From Lentisphaerae bacterium GWF2_49_21 (lineage in GTDB: Bacteria > Verrucomicrobiota > Lentisphaeria > Victivallales > GWF2-50-93), in contig MHBH01000017.1 in the NCBI GenBank assembly GCA_001804805.1, positions 172,503-236,502 of the forward strand: 64,000 nt of DNA, read 5' to 3'. The number at the start of each line of letters is the position of its first letter. Within the stretch, counting starts at the first letter, position 1. Below the pieces are notes generated by a model. It saw nothing but the letters and a program-made list of their open reading frames with translations, searched no databases and had not been told where the DNA came from. The position numbers and the translations under genes were made by a program. Of this stretch, positions 18,240 through 26,369 are shown piece after piece.

Positions 18240-18752
18240 ATGCCTGAGGAAGACAAGGAAGATGTAAATGAGAAAATGGCGAGGCTGAGGAAGATAAGGA
18301 AGAAGGCTGGCTTGGTAGTCTTCCTTTTCTTCGGCCTGCTTTTCGTGATAGCACTGTCTCTCTCCCTGATCCTGCCGTCCACCGAGAAGCTCAAGGGTGC
18401 TCCGCCAAATTCCGACAGCGCAAAGAAAATGTATGGCATCGGCTATTACCTGATATTTTTCGCCATCAAGCACGGAGAGCTTTATCCGGAAAAGCTTTCG
18501 GACCTTCACAGGCTCGGACTGATCAAGGAATTTGACGCGTTTGATTCGAAGGAGCTGCCCGGGAAAGTCACAAGCGACGAGGACATAGACAGCGGCGTAG
18601 ACTTCAAATATCTGATCGCCGGGAAGAATGTGAAGATAACAGATGAGAAGCTTGCTGTCCTGACAGAGAACAAGGAAGACGGCATAACCATGTATATTTC
18701 CAAGAAGGAGATTTCATTCGACTTCAAGAGGAAGGACAAACCGGGGAGGTAG
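18240..18752 (+). CDS. Hypothetical single-pass membrane protein
   Basis: The 170-aa protein begins with a charged N-terminus, then one membrane helix (LVVFLFFGLLFVIALSLSLI, about residues 26-45), then a periplasmic domain with YYLIFFAIKHGELYPEKLSDL, which resembles the C-terminal part of pseudopilin-like proteins of this phylum. I do not assign a function. The ATG at 18240 is chosen over GTG at 18234 because AAGGGG is better spaced from it. Confidence 0.65.
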   Translation: MPEEDKEDVNEKMARLRKIRKKAGLVVFLFFGLLFVIALSLSLILPSTEKLKGAPPNSDSAKKMYGIGYYLIFFAIKHGELYPEKLSDLHRLGLIKEFDAFDSKELPGKVTSDEDIDSGVDFKYLIAGKNVKITDEKLAVLTENKEDGITMYISKKEISFDFKRKDKPGR

Positions 18753-19132
18753 AATCCAAGCTCCAGACACCAAGTTCCAAGCAATCGAGGAGAATTTCAA
18801 AATTCAAACAATTCAGAAGTTTGGAAAACCATATTAAAGACAGGGCTTGTTTGGGATTTGCTTGATAAAACGCTGAAGGCGTATGGTGATGAAGCCTATG
18901 GTTTTAACCATAGGTACCATGATCGAGATGGTTTCGTCCTGAAGGGACGGGGTAAGCAGGGAAAAGATCTTGCAAAATAATCGATATATATATATGGAAG
19001 TACCTCCGTCTCTTCAAGACGGATGGATTATCTGTGATTTGCCTGTGGTTGAAACCACAGGCTTTATTACTCTATCCCTTTGGGATAAGGAAAAAGATAA
19101 GCTAGAGTCTTAAATCGAAGGAATTGAGAGAC
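18753..19132. other. Intergenic region with repeats before thiD
   Basis: No gene is seen. It holds the palindrome group at 18895-19088 and TA-rich sequence near 18980-18995. No TPP riboswitch pattern is visible upstream of thiD. Confidence 0.5.
18895..19088. repeat. Palindrome cluster (CCTRTGGTT family)
   Basis: Four hairpins in a row: CCTATGGTTTTAACCATAGG (18895-18914), CGTCCTGAAGGGACG (about 18936-18950), CCGTCTCTTCAAGACGG (about 19005-19021) and CCTGTGGTTGAAACCACAGG (19042-19061). The first and last are mirror relatives, as in 5297-5626 and 29149-29505. Confidence 0.8.
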
Positions 19133-19972
19133 ATGATCAGAAAAATCCCAGTTGCTCTGACAATAGCGGGGAGTGACAGCGGAGGAGGGGCGGGGATACA
19201 GGCCGACCTGAGGACGTTCAGTTCCCTCGGCGTCTTCGGATGTTCCGCAATTACCGCCGTGACCTCGCAGAATCCCTGCGAAGTCCGCAGGATCGACGCG
19301 CTTCCTGCCGCAGCTGTGGGAACGCAGATCGAGGCAGTCCTTGCGGAATTCGATGTGAAGGGCGTCAAGACTGGAATGCTTTTCAATTCGAAGATAATCA
19401 GGGCTGTTGCAAGTCTGCTTGGGAAGAAGAGAAACATCTTTCTGGTCGTGGATCCTGTGATGGTCTCTACGAGCGGTGCAGTGCTTCTTGAAAAGAATGC
19501 CGTGAATGACATGGAGAAGCTGATGTTCCCGATCGCCTGCCTTGTCACGCCCAACATACACGAGGCGGAACTTCTTCTCAAGAGGAAAATCAGGACGTTT
19601 GAAGAAATGCTCCGTGCGTCTGCGGATATTTCCACCAGATGGGGCTGCGGGGCGCTGGTGAAGGGCGGGCATGTTAAATTTAAAGGCGGTATTAAGGCAG
19701 ATGCGGTTGCATATGACGGCAGGCTTTATAAATTAACCAGTCCTGAGATCAGGACTCGTGCGGGGCATGGGACCGGATGTACGTTCAGCGCTGCGATTGC
19801 AGCGGAAAAGGCGAAAGGGCGCAGTCTTGAGAATGCCCTGGTTTCGGCGAAGGCGTTCGTGTACGGCTCCCTCCTCGAGTCGGTGAAGCCCGGAAGACGG
19901 ATACATGCCATGTATCCGCCATCCGGAAATTATAAAAGCAAGATAAGGCTTGAACAATGCGGAAAATATTGA
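19133..19972 (+). CDS. thiD: Hydroxymethylpyrimidine/phosphomethylpyrimidine kinase
   Basis: ThiD phosphorylates HMP and HMP-P for thiamine synthesis. The ribokinase-like fold shows the N-terminal [18 protein letters not shown], the conserved [21 protein letters not shown] and the C-terminal anion-hole motif [14 protein letters not shown] start at ATG 19133, ten bases after AAGGA, instead of TTG 19124. The C-terminal tail (about 25 residues) is longer than in many ThiD proteins and runs into the next gene by 16 bp. No other thiamine genes are present. Confidence 0.94.
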   Translation: MIRKIPVALTIAGSDSGGGAGIQADLRTFSSLGVFGCSAITAVTSQNPCEVRRIDALPAAAVGTQIEAVLAEFDVKGVKTGMLFNSKIIRAVASLLGKKRNIFLVVDPVMVSTSGAVLLEKNAVNDMEKLMFPIACLVTPNIHEAELLLKRKIRTFEEMLRASADISTRWGCGALVKGGHVKFKGGIKADAVAYDGRLYKLTSPEIRTRAGHGTGCTFSAAIAAEKAKGRSLENALVSAKAFVYGSLLESVKPGRRIHAMYPPSGNYKSKIRLEQCGKY

Positions 19973-20943
19973 CACTTGGTGTTTTTCTTTTTTCGGCATT
20001 CATTTCAGTTTTCACCTTTTCGGCTGAGGCTGAAGCCGGCCAGTATATCAGATATTCGAGCTATCAGGGGATGAGATATGTCTATCTGCGTGATGTCGGT
20101 GCCTACTACGGGATGAAGCTCCAGCTCGCTGCCAAGACCTGCGATATCCGCAGCCAGTATTCAAACGCGACTTTTACCTACAACCGCCGTGAGGGCAGGA
20201 TCAACGGCATAAAGGTTAATTTCATGTTTCCATCGGTCGTCAGCGGGAACGAGCCTATGATAAGCGAATACGACTTTCTCCTGCTTCTCGATCCGATCCT
20301 GAGGAACTCAGTTGTGAAACATAAAGTTGGAGTGATTGTCATTGATCCCGGACATGGCGGGAAGGACAATGGTGCGCAAGGCAGGTTTTACAAGGAAAAG
20401 GATCTTAATCTTATGATGGCGAAAAGATTGAAGGAAATTCTCAGTGCAAAAGGATATATGGCGCTCCTCACAAGGGATCGGGACATGTTTCTCGATCTTG
20501 ATACCAGGCCGGCGAAGGCTTCCGCATACAAGGCAGACCTTTTCATATCGATCCACTGTAATTCCGCAGGCAATGGGGCCTCTCCGATAAATGGCGTTGA
20601 GACTTTCTGCCTTACCCCTGAAGGTGCGCCTTCGACCGCTGACGCCAAGGCCAAGACCGCCAGGAAGGAACGTGGAAACGCATTCAACAAGAACAATATT
20701 CTTCTGGGATACTGTGTCCAGAGGGGGGTACTCAGGAATACAGGCGCCAACGACCGCGGAGTCAAGGAGGCGAGGTTTTCGATCCTGAAGGACGCACCAT
20801 GTCCGGCCATACTGGTGGAAACCGGTTTTTTATCGAATCTCACCGAGGAGCGCAATCTGGCGACCCGTGCCTACCAGGACAAGATAGCACAAGGCATTGC
20901 GGAAGGTGTCATCGCCTATCACCGGTCCATGAGCAGGAAATGA
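19957..20943 (+). CDS. N-acetylmuramoyl-L-alanine amidase (Amidase_3)
   Basis: This is an exported cell-wall hydrolase. The signal peptide covers about residues 1-27 ([18 protein letters not shown]...AEAG). A 90-residue N-terminal domain follows, of the copper-amine-oxidase-N or AMIN-like type. The catalytic domain from about 125 has the zinc ligands of Amidase_3: IDPGHGGKDNG (His), the Glu in YKEKDLNL, FISIHCNS (His), and the catalytic Glu in ILVETGFLSN. Its start overlaps the end of thiD by 16 bp, with AAGG nearby, so it is co-expressed with thiD although the two functions are unrelated. Confidence 0.92.
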   Translation: MRKILTLGVFLFSAFISVFTFSAEAEAGQYIRYSSYQGMRYVYLRDVGAYYGMKLQLAAKTCDIRSQYSNATFTYNRREGRINGIKVNFMFPSVVSGNEPMISEYDFLLLLDPILRNSVVKHKVGVIVIDPGHGGKDNGAQGRFYKEKDLNLMMAKRLKEILSAKGYMALLTRDRDMFLDLDTRPAKASAYKADLFISIHCNSAGNGASPINGVETFCLTPEGAPSTADAKAKTARKERGNAFNKNNILLGYCVQRGVLRNTGANDRGVKEARFSILKDAPCPAILVETGFLSNLTEERNLATRAYQDKIAQGIAEGVIAYHRSMSRK

Positions 20944-20972
20944 AAAAGGTACTTATTCAGTAAACTATGTCG

Positions 20973-21012
20973 GTAAATATTCACTGAAGTCTGTCCTTCA
21001 GTGGATATTTAC
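20973..21012. terminator. Long hairpin between convergent genes (AAATATTCACTG family)
   Basis: GTAAATATTCACTGAAG pairs with CTTCAGTGGATATTTAC around a 6-nt loop. It lies between the plus-strand amidase and the minus-strand lipoprotein and suits both as a bidirectional terminator. Confidence 0.75.
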
Positions 21013-21014
21013 AG

Positions 21015-21374
21015 TTATTTGATTCCGAGCGCCTTCTTGACCTCGTTCAACATCAGCCTTTCCTTGTCCGGATCGGAGATGGAGCCGATATTGATATAGA
21101 TTTTTGTCTTGTTGTCGTCGATCTTCTTATAGCTTACAAAGACGTCCGGGCATTCGAACTGCCCTTCCACGGGCGTGTCCTTAACCTGTGACAGTACCGG
21201 ATAACCGGCCTTGGGTGCGGCTAGCTTTATGGCAGGAGCGAGCTTGGCTATCGGAACATTCAGCTCCTCGGACGTCGACTGGTTCTCATGATATGTCGTC
21301 CTCATGCCCTCGCAGCCAGCCATAAGGACTGCGAGAATCCCGAACCCGAAAACCAATGCCATCAATTTCTTCAT
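21015..21374 (-). CDS. Small lipoprotein (DUF3568-like)
   Basis: This 119-aa protein has a lipoprotein signal with lipobox LMAGC (Cys about residue 21) and a compact alpha/beta domain (PAIKLAAPKAGYPV...DVFVSYKKIDDNKTKIYINIG). The domain resembles the DUF3568-type small lipoproteins that describe themselves only by fold. It is probably anchored in a membrane facing the periplasm. AAGGAGGGG precedes the ATG. Function unknown. Confidence 0.75.
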   Translation of the reverse strand: MKKLMALVFGFGILAVLMAGCEGMRTTYHENQSTSEELNVPIAKLAPAIKLAAPKAGYPVLSQVKDTPVEGQFECPDVFVSYKKIDDNKTKIYINIGSISDPDKERLMLNEVKKALGIK

Positions 21375-21447
21375 TCTTCCCCTCCTTGTTGTTAAGCTGA
21401 TATAATATTACGTATTAAGTTCAAAATCAAATAGCAATAGACTTCAA

Positions 21448-21930
21448 TTAGAATGGGCCAATACTGAACATTGCCACCTTGTATTTTCCTTCCTCCTCGA
21501 TCAGGAAGAGGCGGATGAGGACATCTTCATTTGTGTTTGAAAACTTTGCCTTCCAGAGGAAAACATCTCCTAGCGGTTTGTAGAGCATGCCCATGTAGCT
21601 CTTCGACTGGTATTCGCCCATTTCCTTTTTCATGTTGGTGTTGATGTCTTTAAAGTCATTTATTTTATATTTTTCCAGTAATCCTTTGAAAAAGTTCTTA
21701 CTATACATGGCATAATCATCCCTGCTTACGCCTGCAAGCATCCCATCAAGTATTACCTCGGCGAGGTTTGCCTTTTCCGCTTCAGTCAGCTTCGGCCTGA
21801 GGGTTTCCGTGAGCTGGTTCTTTGCCGGATCGTCTGCTGGCTTCTTTGTCGAATCGCTGGTCGTTTCGCATCCTGCGAGGATCGCAAGTGCGAGGATGCC
21901 TGCAAGAAATCCGGTGATCTTATTTTTCAT
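21448..21930 (-). CDS. Lipoprotein of unknown function
   Basis: The lipobox AILAGC places the lipidated Cys near residue 21. The mature part (about 140 aa) has a helical half with KANLAEVILDGMLAGVSRDDYAMYSKNFFKGLLEKY and a beta half (FLWKAKFSNTNEDVLIRLFLIEEEGKYKVAMFSIGPF), a pattern like NTF2/DUF3887 domains. I use ATG 21930, six bases after GAGGG, over ATG 21942. It directly follows the histidine kinase gene, whose stop codon lies 14 bp upstream, so it belongs to the same operon. Confidence 0.75.
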   Translation of the reverse strand: MKNKITGFLAGILALAILAGCETTSDSTKKPADDPAKNQLTETLRPKLTEAEKANLAEVILDGMLAGVSRDDYAMYSKNFFKGLLEKYKINDFKDINTNMKKEMGEYQSKSYMGMLYKPLGDVFLWKAKFSNTNEDVLIRLFLIEEEGKYKVAMFSIGPF

Positions 21931-21943
21931 TTCTGCCCTCATG

Positions 21944-23494
21944 TCAATTTTTGTTGCTGGTCAATTCGTGTTCAAGCGGAATGATCACGGTAAAGGTGCT
22001 TCCTTTGCCGAATTCGCTCTTTACATTAATCTTTCCTCCGTGCAATTCAACAAGCCTTTTGCTTAAAGTCAGGCCGAGTCCGACACCCTCGTAGTTCGAG
22101 GTGAGTCCGGTTTCAACCCTGTGGAAGTCCTTGAATATCCGTTTCTGGTCATCGGCGCTTATGCCTATGCCGGTGTCGCTTATTTCAACAACCGCATCCT
22201 TGTTTTTGACAAATGCCTTTACGCAGACCGAGCCGTTGTGGGTGAACTTGATGGAGTTGTTTACAAGGTTTATGAAGATCTGCTTCATGAGCCTTTCATC
22301 GGCCTTGAGCATGATCTTGCCGGCGATGTCGGAATCGAGGGAAAGTCCTTTCTGCTCTGAAAGAGGTTTGAGCATCATGAGGACGTTGTTTATCGAATCG
22401 GAGAGGTTGATGTCGGAGAAGACTGGCTTCATGACGCCCGCATCGACCTTGGCGACTTCGAGGAGGTCGGATATCAGATCGAGAAGATGTTCAGCCGCCG
22501 AAAGTATCCGCTGTGAGTGGACCAGTGTCTTCTGATCGCCATCAGGTGCCTGGTATTTCTTTATGATGAGTTCCGAGAAGCCGATTATGGAGTTGAGCGG
22601 GGTTCTGAGTTCATGGCTCATGTTTGCGAGGAAACGGTCCTTGTGCTTGTGCGCCTCGATGAGCTGTGCCGCCTTCTCCTCAAGCTCACGGTTTATTTTC
22701 TCTAGCGCCAGCTTCTGCTGTTCAAGCCTCTGGGCCATGATGTTGAAGTCGTACATCACGTTGCCTATTTCGTCGGTCTGTATCTGGGAGAACCTGTGCT
22801 TGAGATTGCCGGAGCTGATCTGCCTTGTACCCTCGCTCAGGTCCCTGAGCGATTTCTTCAGTATATATCCGAAGAGGAAGGAGGCTGACACGCTGAAGAG
22901 TGCAGTGAGCACGAAGAAAAGGATCAGAAGATACTGGAGGTTGCTGAAGAAGAAAAGGCTCTGCCTCTGCCAGATTTCCGCGTGGTCCATTTCAATCTTG
23001 AGTATTCCCTGGAGCTTTGACTGCAGATCATCCATTGTCCTGATGATCTGCCTGAGATCCTCTTCGAAAGGCTGCCTGTCGGACCTGCAGCTGGCAAGGT
23101 CCGATGAGAGGGTTTCGGAAACAGAGAAAAGGAGCTGTGTGCTGGCCTGCAGTTCGCTTGCTGGAAATTCGGTGCGCGGAGTCCTCTCTGATTCCATCCT
23201 TGCAAGAGTGTTGACTGTCTTCAGGAAGGATATGACATCGTTCGAGAATGCGGAGCATGTGGCAGGGGCAGGATCCTGCAGCATCTGCTTTGTTGAATTG
23301 TCGAGCTGGTTCAGGGAGTTCCGGCAGGAGAGCAGGGAACTGACATATGAGCGTTCGTGTTCGGCGTAGAGCTTGGCATTCTGGATCTCGGTCTTGCCGA
23401 TATATATCAGAAGAGAGCAGAAAAGGATCGTGATAAGGATATAGACCGAGAATGTTATCCTGCGGAGAGCGCTGTAGCTTATTCTGATTTTCAT
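21944..23494 (-). CDS. Membrane sensor histidine kinase with HAMP domain
   Basis: The domain order is: membrane helix about 14-34, periplasmic sensor about 35-183, second helix about 184-212, HAMP about 212-265, short coiled coil, HisKA with the phosphoacceptor His at about 294 in NMSHELRTPLN, then HATPase_c (VNNSIKFTHNG; ISDTGIGIS; GVGLGLTLSKRL). All kinase motifs are intact. The periplasmic region has no family I recognise. Its start overlaps the stop of the haem-type gene by one base (TAATG), and the regulator gene is two genes upstream, so signal domain, kinase and response regulator form one system. Confidence 0.9.
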   Translation of the reverse strand: MKIRISYSALRRITFSVYILITILFCSLLIYIGKTEIQNAKLYAEHERSYVSSLLSCRNSLNQLDNSTKQMLQDPAPATCSAFSNDVISFLKTVNTLARMESERTPRTEFPASELQASTQLLFSVSETLSSDLASCRSDRQPFEEDLRQIIRTMDDLQSKLQGILKIEMDHAEIWQRQSLFFFSNLQYLLILFFVLTALFSVSASFLFGYILKKSLRDLSEGTRQISSGNLKHRFSQIQTDEIGNVMYDFNIMAQRLEQQKLALEKINRELEEKAAQLIEAHKHKDRFLANMSHELRTPLNSIIGFSELIIKKYQAPDGDQKTLVHSQRILSAAEHLLDLISDLLEVAKVDAGVMKPVFSDINLSDSINNVLMMLKPLSEQKGLSLDSDIAGKIMLKADERLMKQIFINLVNNSIKFTHNGSVCVKAFVKNKDAVVEISDTGIGISADDQKRIFKDFHRVETGLTSNYEGVGLGLTLSKRLVELHGGKINVKSEFGKGSTFTVIIPLEHELTSNKN

Positions 23495-24369
23495 TATAAA
23501 GAATCCCCGGACTCTTTATTATCCGGCACCTTGATGAATTGTGAGAATACAAGGGATTTTGAAGAGGGTGCTCCGATTGAAAGAGACAGGTATCCGCCTT
23601 TGCCGTTCTTCAGGCTGATATCATCCTTGTTCCCCGTGTCGAGCTTCCTTGAAAATTCAACTGTCCAGGATCCCTTCTCCCATCTTCCCCCGGCCTTCAC
23701 GTCGGAGGCGCTGCCTTCAGGAGTCCTCTGGTAGAACCGGGGGACTTCTTCACCGACAAACGCTGAAAAATAGCGGCTGAACCAGCAGGTCGTTCCTTCA
23801 TCCTGCAGTATCTCAATGCTTTCGCCGGGTATGGACTTTGCGCCAGAAGGGGATTTTGATAATGCATAACAGTCATCGGCATATCCGGAAGGATCGGTCC
23901 GGGCGGATCTCCATATCCAGACGTCCATTTTGAGAGGGGCGGAGTCCTGTCCGGCATCAGCTGCGAATTCCGCAATCACTACGTAGAGTTCAATTTCCTT
24001 CTCCTCCCCTTCGACATAGATCTGCCTGACAGCATCCCATTTCCATGGCTTGTGTTTCCTCTTTTCGGTCTCGGTGGGAAAATTTACGAGGATGAGGACG
24101 TTGGTGCCATCATCTGCGAGCTTGTATTTGAACTCGGTTGAATCAGCCTTGAAGCCTTGGAACGGAATTTTGCCCCAGAACTCAGATTCCTTCCTTGCCT
24201 CCGCAGCCGGTTGCGGATTTTCATTTTTCAGCGAAGGAGTTGTTCCCATGTCGGCGGAAAGGAAACAGGCTGCAGATAAAAAGAGAAAAAGGGGGAGTAT
24301 GGGGAAATATCTGCTTTTGGTGCAAATATTCACCGGAGCACTGCCATTCGGTGAATATTTGCTTTTCAT
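23494..24369 (-). CDS. Periplasmic ethylbenzene-dehydrogenase-type (haem-binding-like) domain protein
   Basis: An N-terminal signal region with a hydrophobic core (YFPILPLFLFLSAACFLSA) leads into a domain with MDVWIWRSARTDPSGYADD and SWTVEFSRKLDTGNKDD. These are the typical blocks of the EB_dh family, related to the haem b subunit of ethylbenzene dehydrogenase and DMSO reductase. The ATG at 24369 overlaps the regulator stop (ATGA). Oddly, the first codons after it read through the hairpin at 24322-24362, so the N-terminus is partly repeat-derived. Haem binding is inferred from the family only. It probably supplies a periplasmic sensory partner for the kinase. Confidence 0.7.
   Translation of the reverse strand: MKSKYSPNGSAPVNICTKSRYFPILPLFLFLSAACFLSADMGTTPSLKNENPQPAAEARKESEFWGKIPFQGFKADSTEFKYKLADDGTNVLILVNFPTETEKRKHKPWKWDAVRQIYVEGEEKEIELYVVIAEFAADAGQDSAPLKMDVWIWRSARTDPSGYADDCYALSKSPSGAKSIPGESIEILQDEGTTCWFSRYFSAFVGEEVPRFYQRTPEGSASDVKAGGRWEKGSWTVEFSRKLDTGNKDDISLKNGKGGYLSLSIGAPSSKSLVFSQFIKVPDNKESGDSL
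24322..24362. repeat. AAATATTCAC-family hairpin lying inside a coding region
   Basis: GCAAATATTCACCG pairs with CGGTGAATATTTGC around a 13-nt loop. It is a relative of the gene-end hairpins 8730-8778 and 20973-21012, but here it is in frame within the first 20 codons of the downstream gene and just after the regulator stop. Confidence 0.75.
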
Positions 24370-24941
24370 CTTAATTTTAAGTCGGTGCATTTTTCAACGG
24401 CGGCGACGATTGAACCGAGCCTGACCGGCTTCTCGAGTATCACGTCGACGTCCAGGCTTGAAATTTCAGCTTTGGCTTCAGGGGAAAGATAGGCGCTTGT
24501 GATGATTACCTTGACATCTTCGGTCCCTTCGTTCTTCCTGAGGAACCTGCAGAATTCGATCCCGTTCATGTTCGGCATCCTGAGATCGAGGATCACAAGA
24601 TCCGGCTGCCATGTCCCGATGAGGAGGGCGCCCTGCATTCCATCGGTAGCCTCCTTGATCTCAAAGCCGGTGAAGACATCGAGTGCGTCCTTGATGAATT
24701 CGCGGAATGCGTTGTCGTCGTCTATGACAAGTATCCTGGACTTGCCCGAGTCATTAAGAGTCTTTGGTATGTTCAGGCCGCGCTTTTCAGCGAACTTGTC
24801 GAGTTCTTCGACCGTGAAGCGATAGTGGCCGCCGGGTGTGACGCCGCTTCCGAGGAGCCCCTGCTTGACCCAGTTGGTCAGGCTGGAGCGTGAAACCCCC
24901 AGGTATTTTGCGGCATCATTTGTCTTTAAAAGTTTGCCCAC
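24366..24941 (-). CDS. Response regulator with N-terminal excisionase/MerR-type HTH
   Basis: Residues about 3-45 form a helix-turn-helix of the excisionase type (LKTNDAAKYLGVSRSSLTNW, then GLL...TPGGHYRF). A receiver domain follows: IDDD acidic pair near 70, phosphoacceptor Asp in LVILDLRMPN, conserved Thr in IITSAY and Lys in LEKPV. Placing the DNA-binding domain before the receiver is the reverse of most regulators. I start at GTG 24941, preceded by GGAG; the TTG at 25034 would add a tail lacking homology. It is first in an operon with the haem-type protein, kinase and lipoprotein. Confidence 0.85.
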   Translation of the reverse strand: MGKLLKTNDAAKYLGVSRSSLTNWVKQGLLGSGVTPGGHYRFTVEELDKFAEKRGLNIPKTLNDSGKSRILVIDDDNAFREFIKDALDVFTGFEIKEATDGMQGALLIGTWQPDLVILDLRMPNMNGIEFCRFLRKNEGTEDVKVIITSAYLSPEAKAEISSLDVDVILEKPVRLGSIVAAVEKCTDLKLR

Positions 24942-25052
24942 TTTACTCCATTGTTGAATTGATATGATTTGGAGATTTTCAGATTGAATGGAAGGTAAGG
25001 AAAGATTCTTCCTCCATTCAAAACAATCATCCAATCGCCCAATCGCTAAATA

Positions 25053-26054
25053 TTACTTGTGTTCGAACATTTCCCTTATCTGCTTGCCGACGACTTCGAC
25101 AGGATGTTCGCCGAGAGCCTTGCGTTTTGCCATCAGGTTCGGAGCGCCGCTTCTGCTTTCCTTGAGCCATTTCCGTGCGAACTTGCCGTTTTCGACGTTC
25201 TGCAGGGCCTTCTTCATCCTGGCCTTGGTGGCTGCATTTATGATCTTGGGGCCGACTTCGTATTCGCCCCATTCGGCTGTATTGGAAATGATGGCGTTCA
25301 TCTTCTGGATTCCGCCTTCGTAGATGAGATCGACGATCAGCTTCATTTCGTGCACGCACTCGAAGTATGCCATTTCCGGAGGATATCCGGCTTCTGTAAG
25401 GACTTCAAATCCGGCCTTCATCAGTTCGACAAGTCCGCCGCAGAGCACTGTCTGTTCGCCGAAGAGGTCTTCATAGGTTTCCTGTTCGAACGTACATTCA
25501 AGGACTCCGGCGCGAGTGAATCCCATGGCCTTGGCCATTCCAAGGACGATATTCCTTGCCTTGCCGCTGGGATTCTGTCTGATAGCTATGAGTCCGGGAA
25601 CTCCGAAACCTGCGAGGAAGGCCTTGCGTTCCTCGGTGGCCGGGCTTTTCGGTGCGACCATTATGACATCGACGTCAGCAGGAGGAACGATCCCCTTGAA
25701 GACGATATTGAAACCATGCGAGCAGGAAAGTACTTTTCCGGCCTTCATGTGTTTCCTGATTTCCTTCTTGTATACAGGGCCGTGGAATTCATCCGGGAGG
25801 AGCATGTGTATGATATCTGCAGTTTTGGCAGCCTCCGAAATCGGCATCGTCTTGAATCCGTCGCTTACAGCCTTCTGCCAGGAACGGTTGGGATTTCCGT
25901 TGAGAGTCTCAGTCTCGCCGATTATCACGTTAATTCCGGAATCACGCATGCACATCGCCTGCGCCGACCCCTGGTTTCCATAGCCGATTACCGCGATAGT
26001 TTTGCCGTTCAACGCACTGACATCAGCGTCGTTGTCATGAAGGATCTTTACCAT
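25053..26054 (-). CDS. ilvC: Ketol-acid reductoisomerase, class I
   Basis: IlvC catalyses the isomeroreduction step of branched-chain amino acid synthesis. The Rossmann motif GYGNQGSAQA, the HMLLPDEFHG metal/substrate region, ECTFEQETYEDLFGEQTVLCGG and the C-terminal knot (ISNTAEWGEY) are present. At 333 aa it is class I. The loop after VMVAPKSP reads ATEERKAFLAGFGVPGL, a variant of the usual APKGPGH type and like the form I associate with some archaeal enzymes. AGGAG precedes the ATG. No other ilv/leu genes adjoin it. Confidence 0.95.
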   Translation of the reverse strand: MVKILHDNDADVSALNGKTIAVIGYGNQGSAQAMCMRDSGINVIIGETETLNGNPNRSWQKAVSDGFKTMPISEAAKTADIIHMLLPDEFHGPVYKKEIRKHMKAGKVLSCSHGFNIVFKGIVPPADVDVIMVAPKSPATEERKAFLAGFGVPGLIAIRQNPSGKARNIVLGMAKAMGFTRAGVLECTFEQETYEDLFGEQTVLCGGLVELMKAGFEVLTEAGYPPEMAYFECVHEMKLIVDLIYEGGIQKMNAIISNTAEWGEYEVGPKIINAATKARMKKALQNVENGKFARKWLKESRSGAPNLMAKRKALGEHPVEVVGKQIREMFEHK

Positions 26055-26369
26055 TTTCTATTCTCCTAAAGATTAAATTTAACATTTAAGGTGAATTTCG
26101 CTTTTTAAAGCAATTGGGCTGATAAAATAGATGCAAGTAAGCCTTTTTCAATATGAATAAGAAATAATCTTTATCTGAAGTAAATATGTACCTTAGAGAG
26201 TGCAATAGCGCTGTATAAGCTGAAGTGAATGAAAATCTGAGGGCAGCTTTAATTTATAGTTTCATTGTTTGTAGTTAACGCATTCTTGCGTGTTTTTTCA
26301 TGTTTTTAAGCCACAGCCAATAATGGCTTGACTACAAACATAAAGGGAAAAGTGCTTGTTATGATTTCT
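26055..26369. other. Intergenic region with TIR element
   Basis: No gene is seen. The region upstream of ilvC is AT-rich and should contain its promoter. At 26266-26340 a TGTTTGTAGT / ACTACAAACA inverted pair encloses two hairpins (AACGCA...TGCGTGTT and AAGCCA...TGGCTT). Confidence 0.55.
26266..26340. repeat. TIR element with two inner hairpins (TTTGTAGT family)
   Basis: Perfect 10-bp terminal arms enclose two unrelated hairpins. The architecture is the same as in 932-1016, while the arm sequence matches the inner element at about 15450 and resembles 31664-31690. Confidence 0.7.

Noticed and set aside
18895..19088. CRISPR array
   Set aside because: The repeats are palindromes of different sequence with irregular spacing, and no cas genes are present.
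18990..19132. TPP riboswitch before thiD
   Set aside because: The conserved CTGAGA-type elements are not found; the leader is made of hairpin repeats.
25059..26069. 336-codon open frame antisense to ilvC
   Set aside because: It is a long shadow frame caused by codon bias of the clearly conserved ilvC gene on the other strand.
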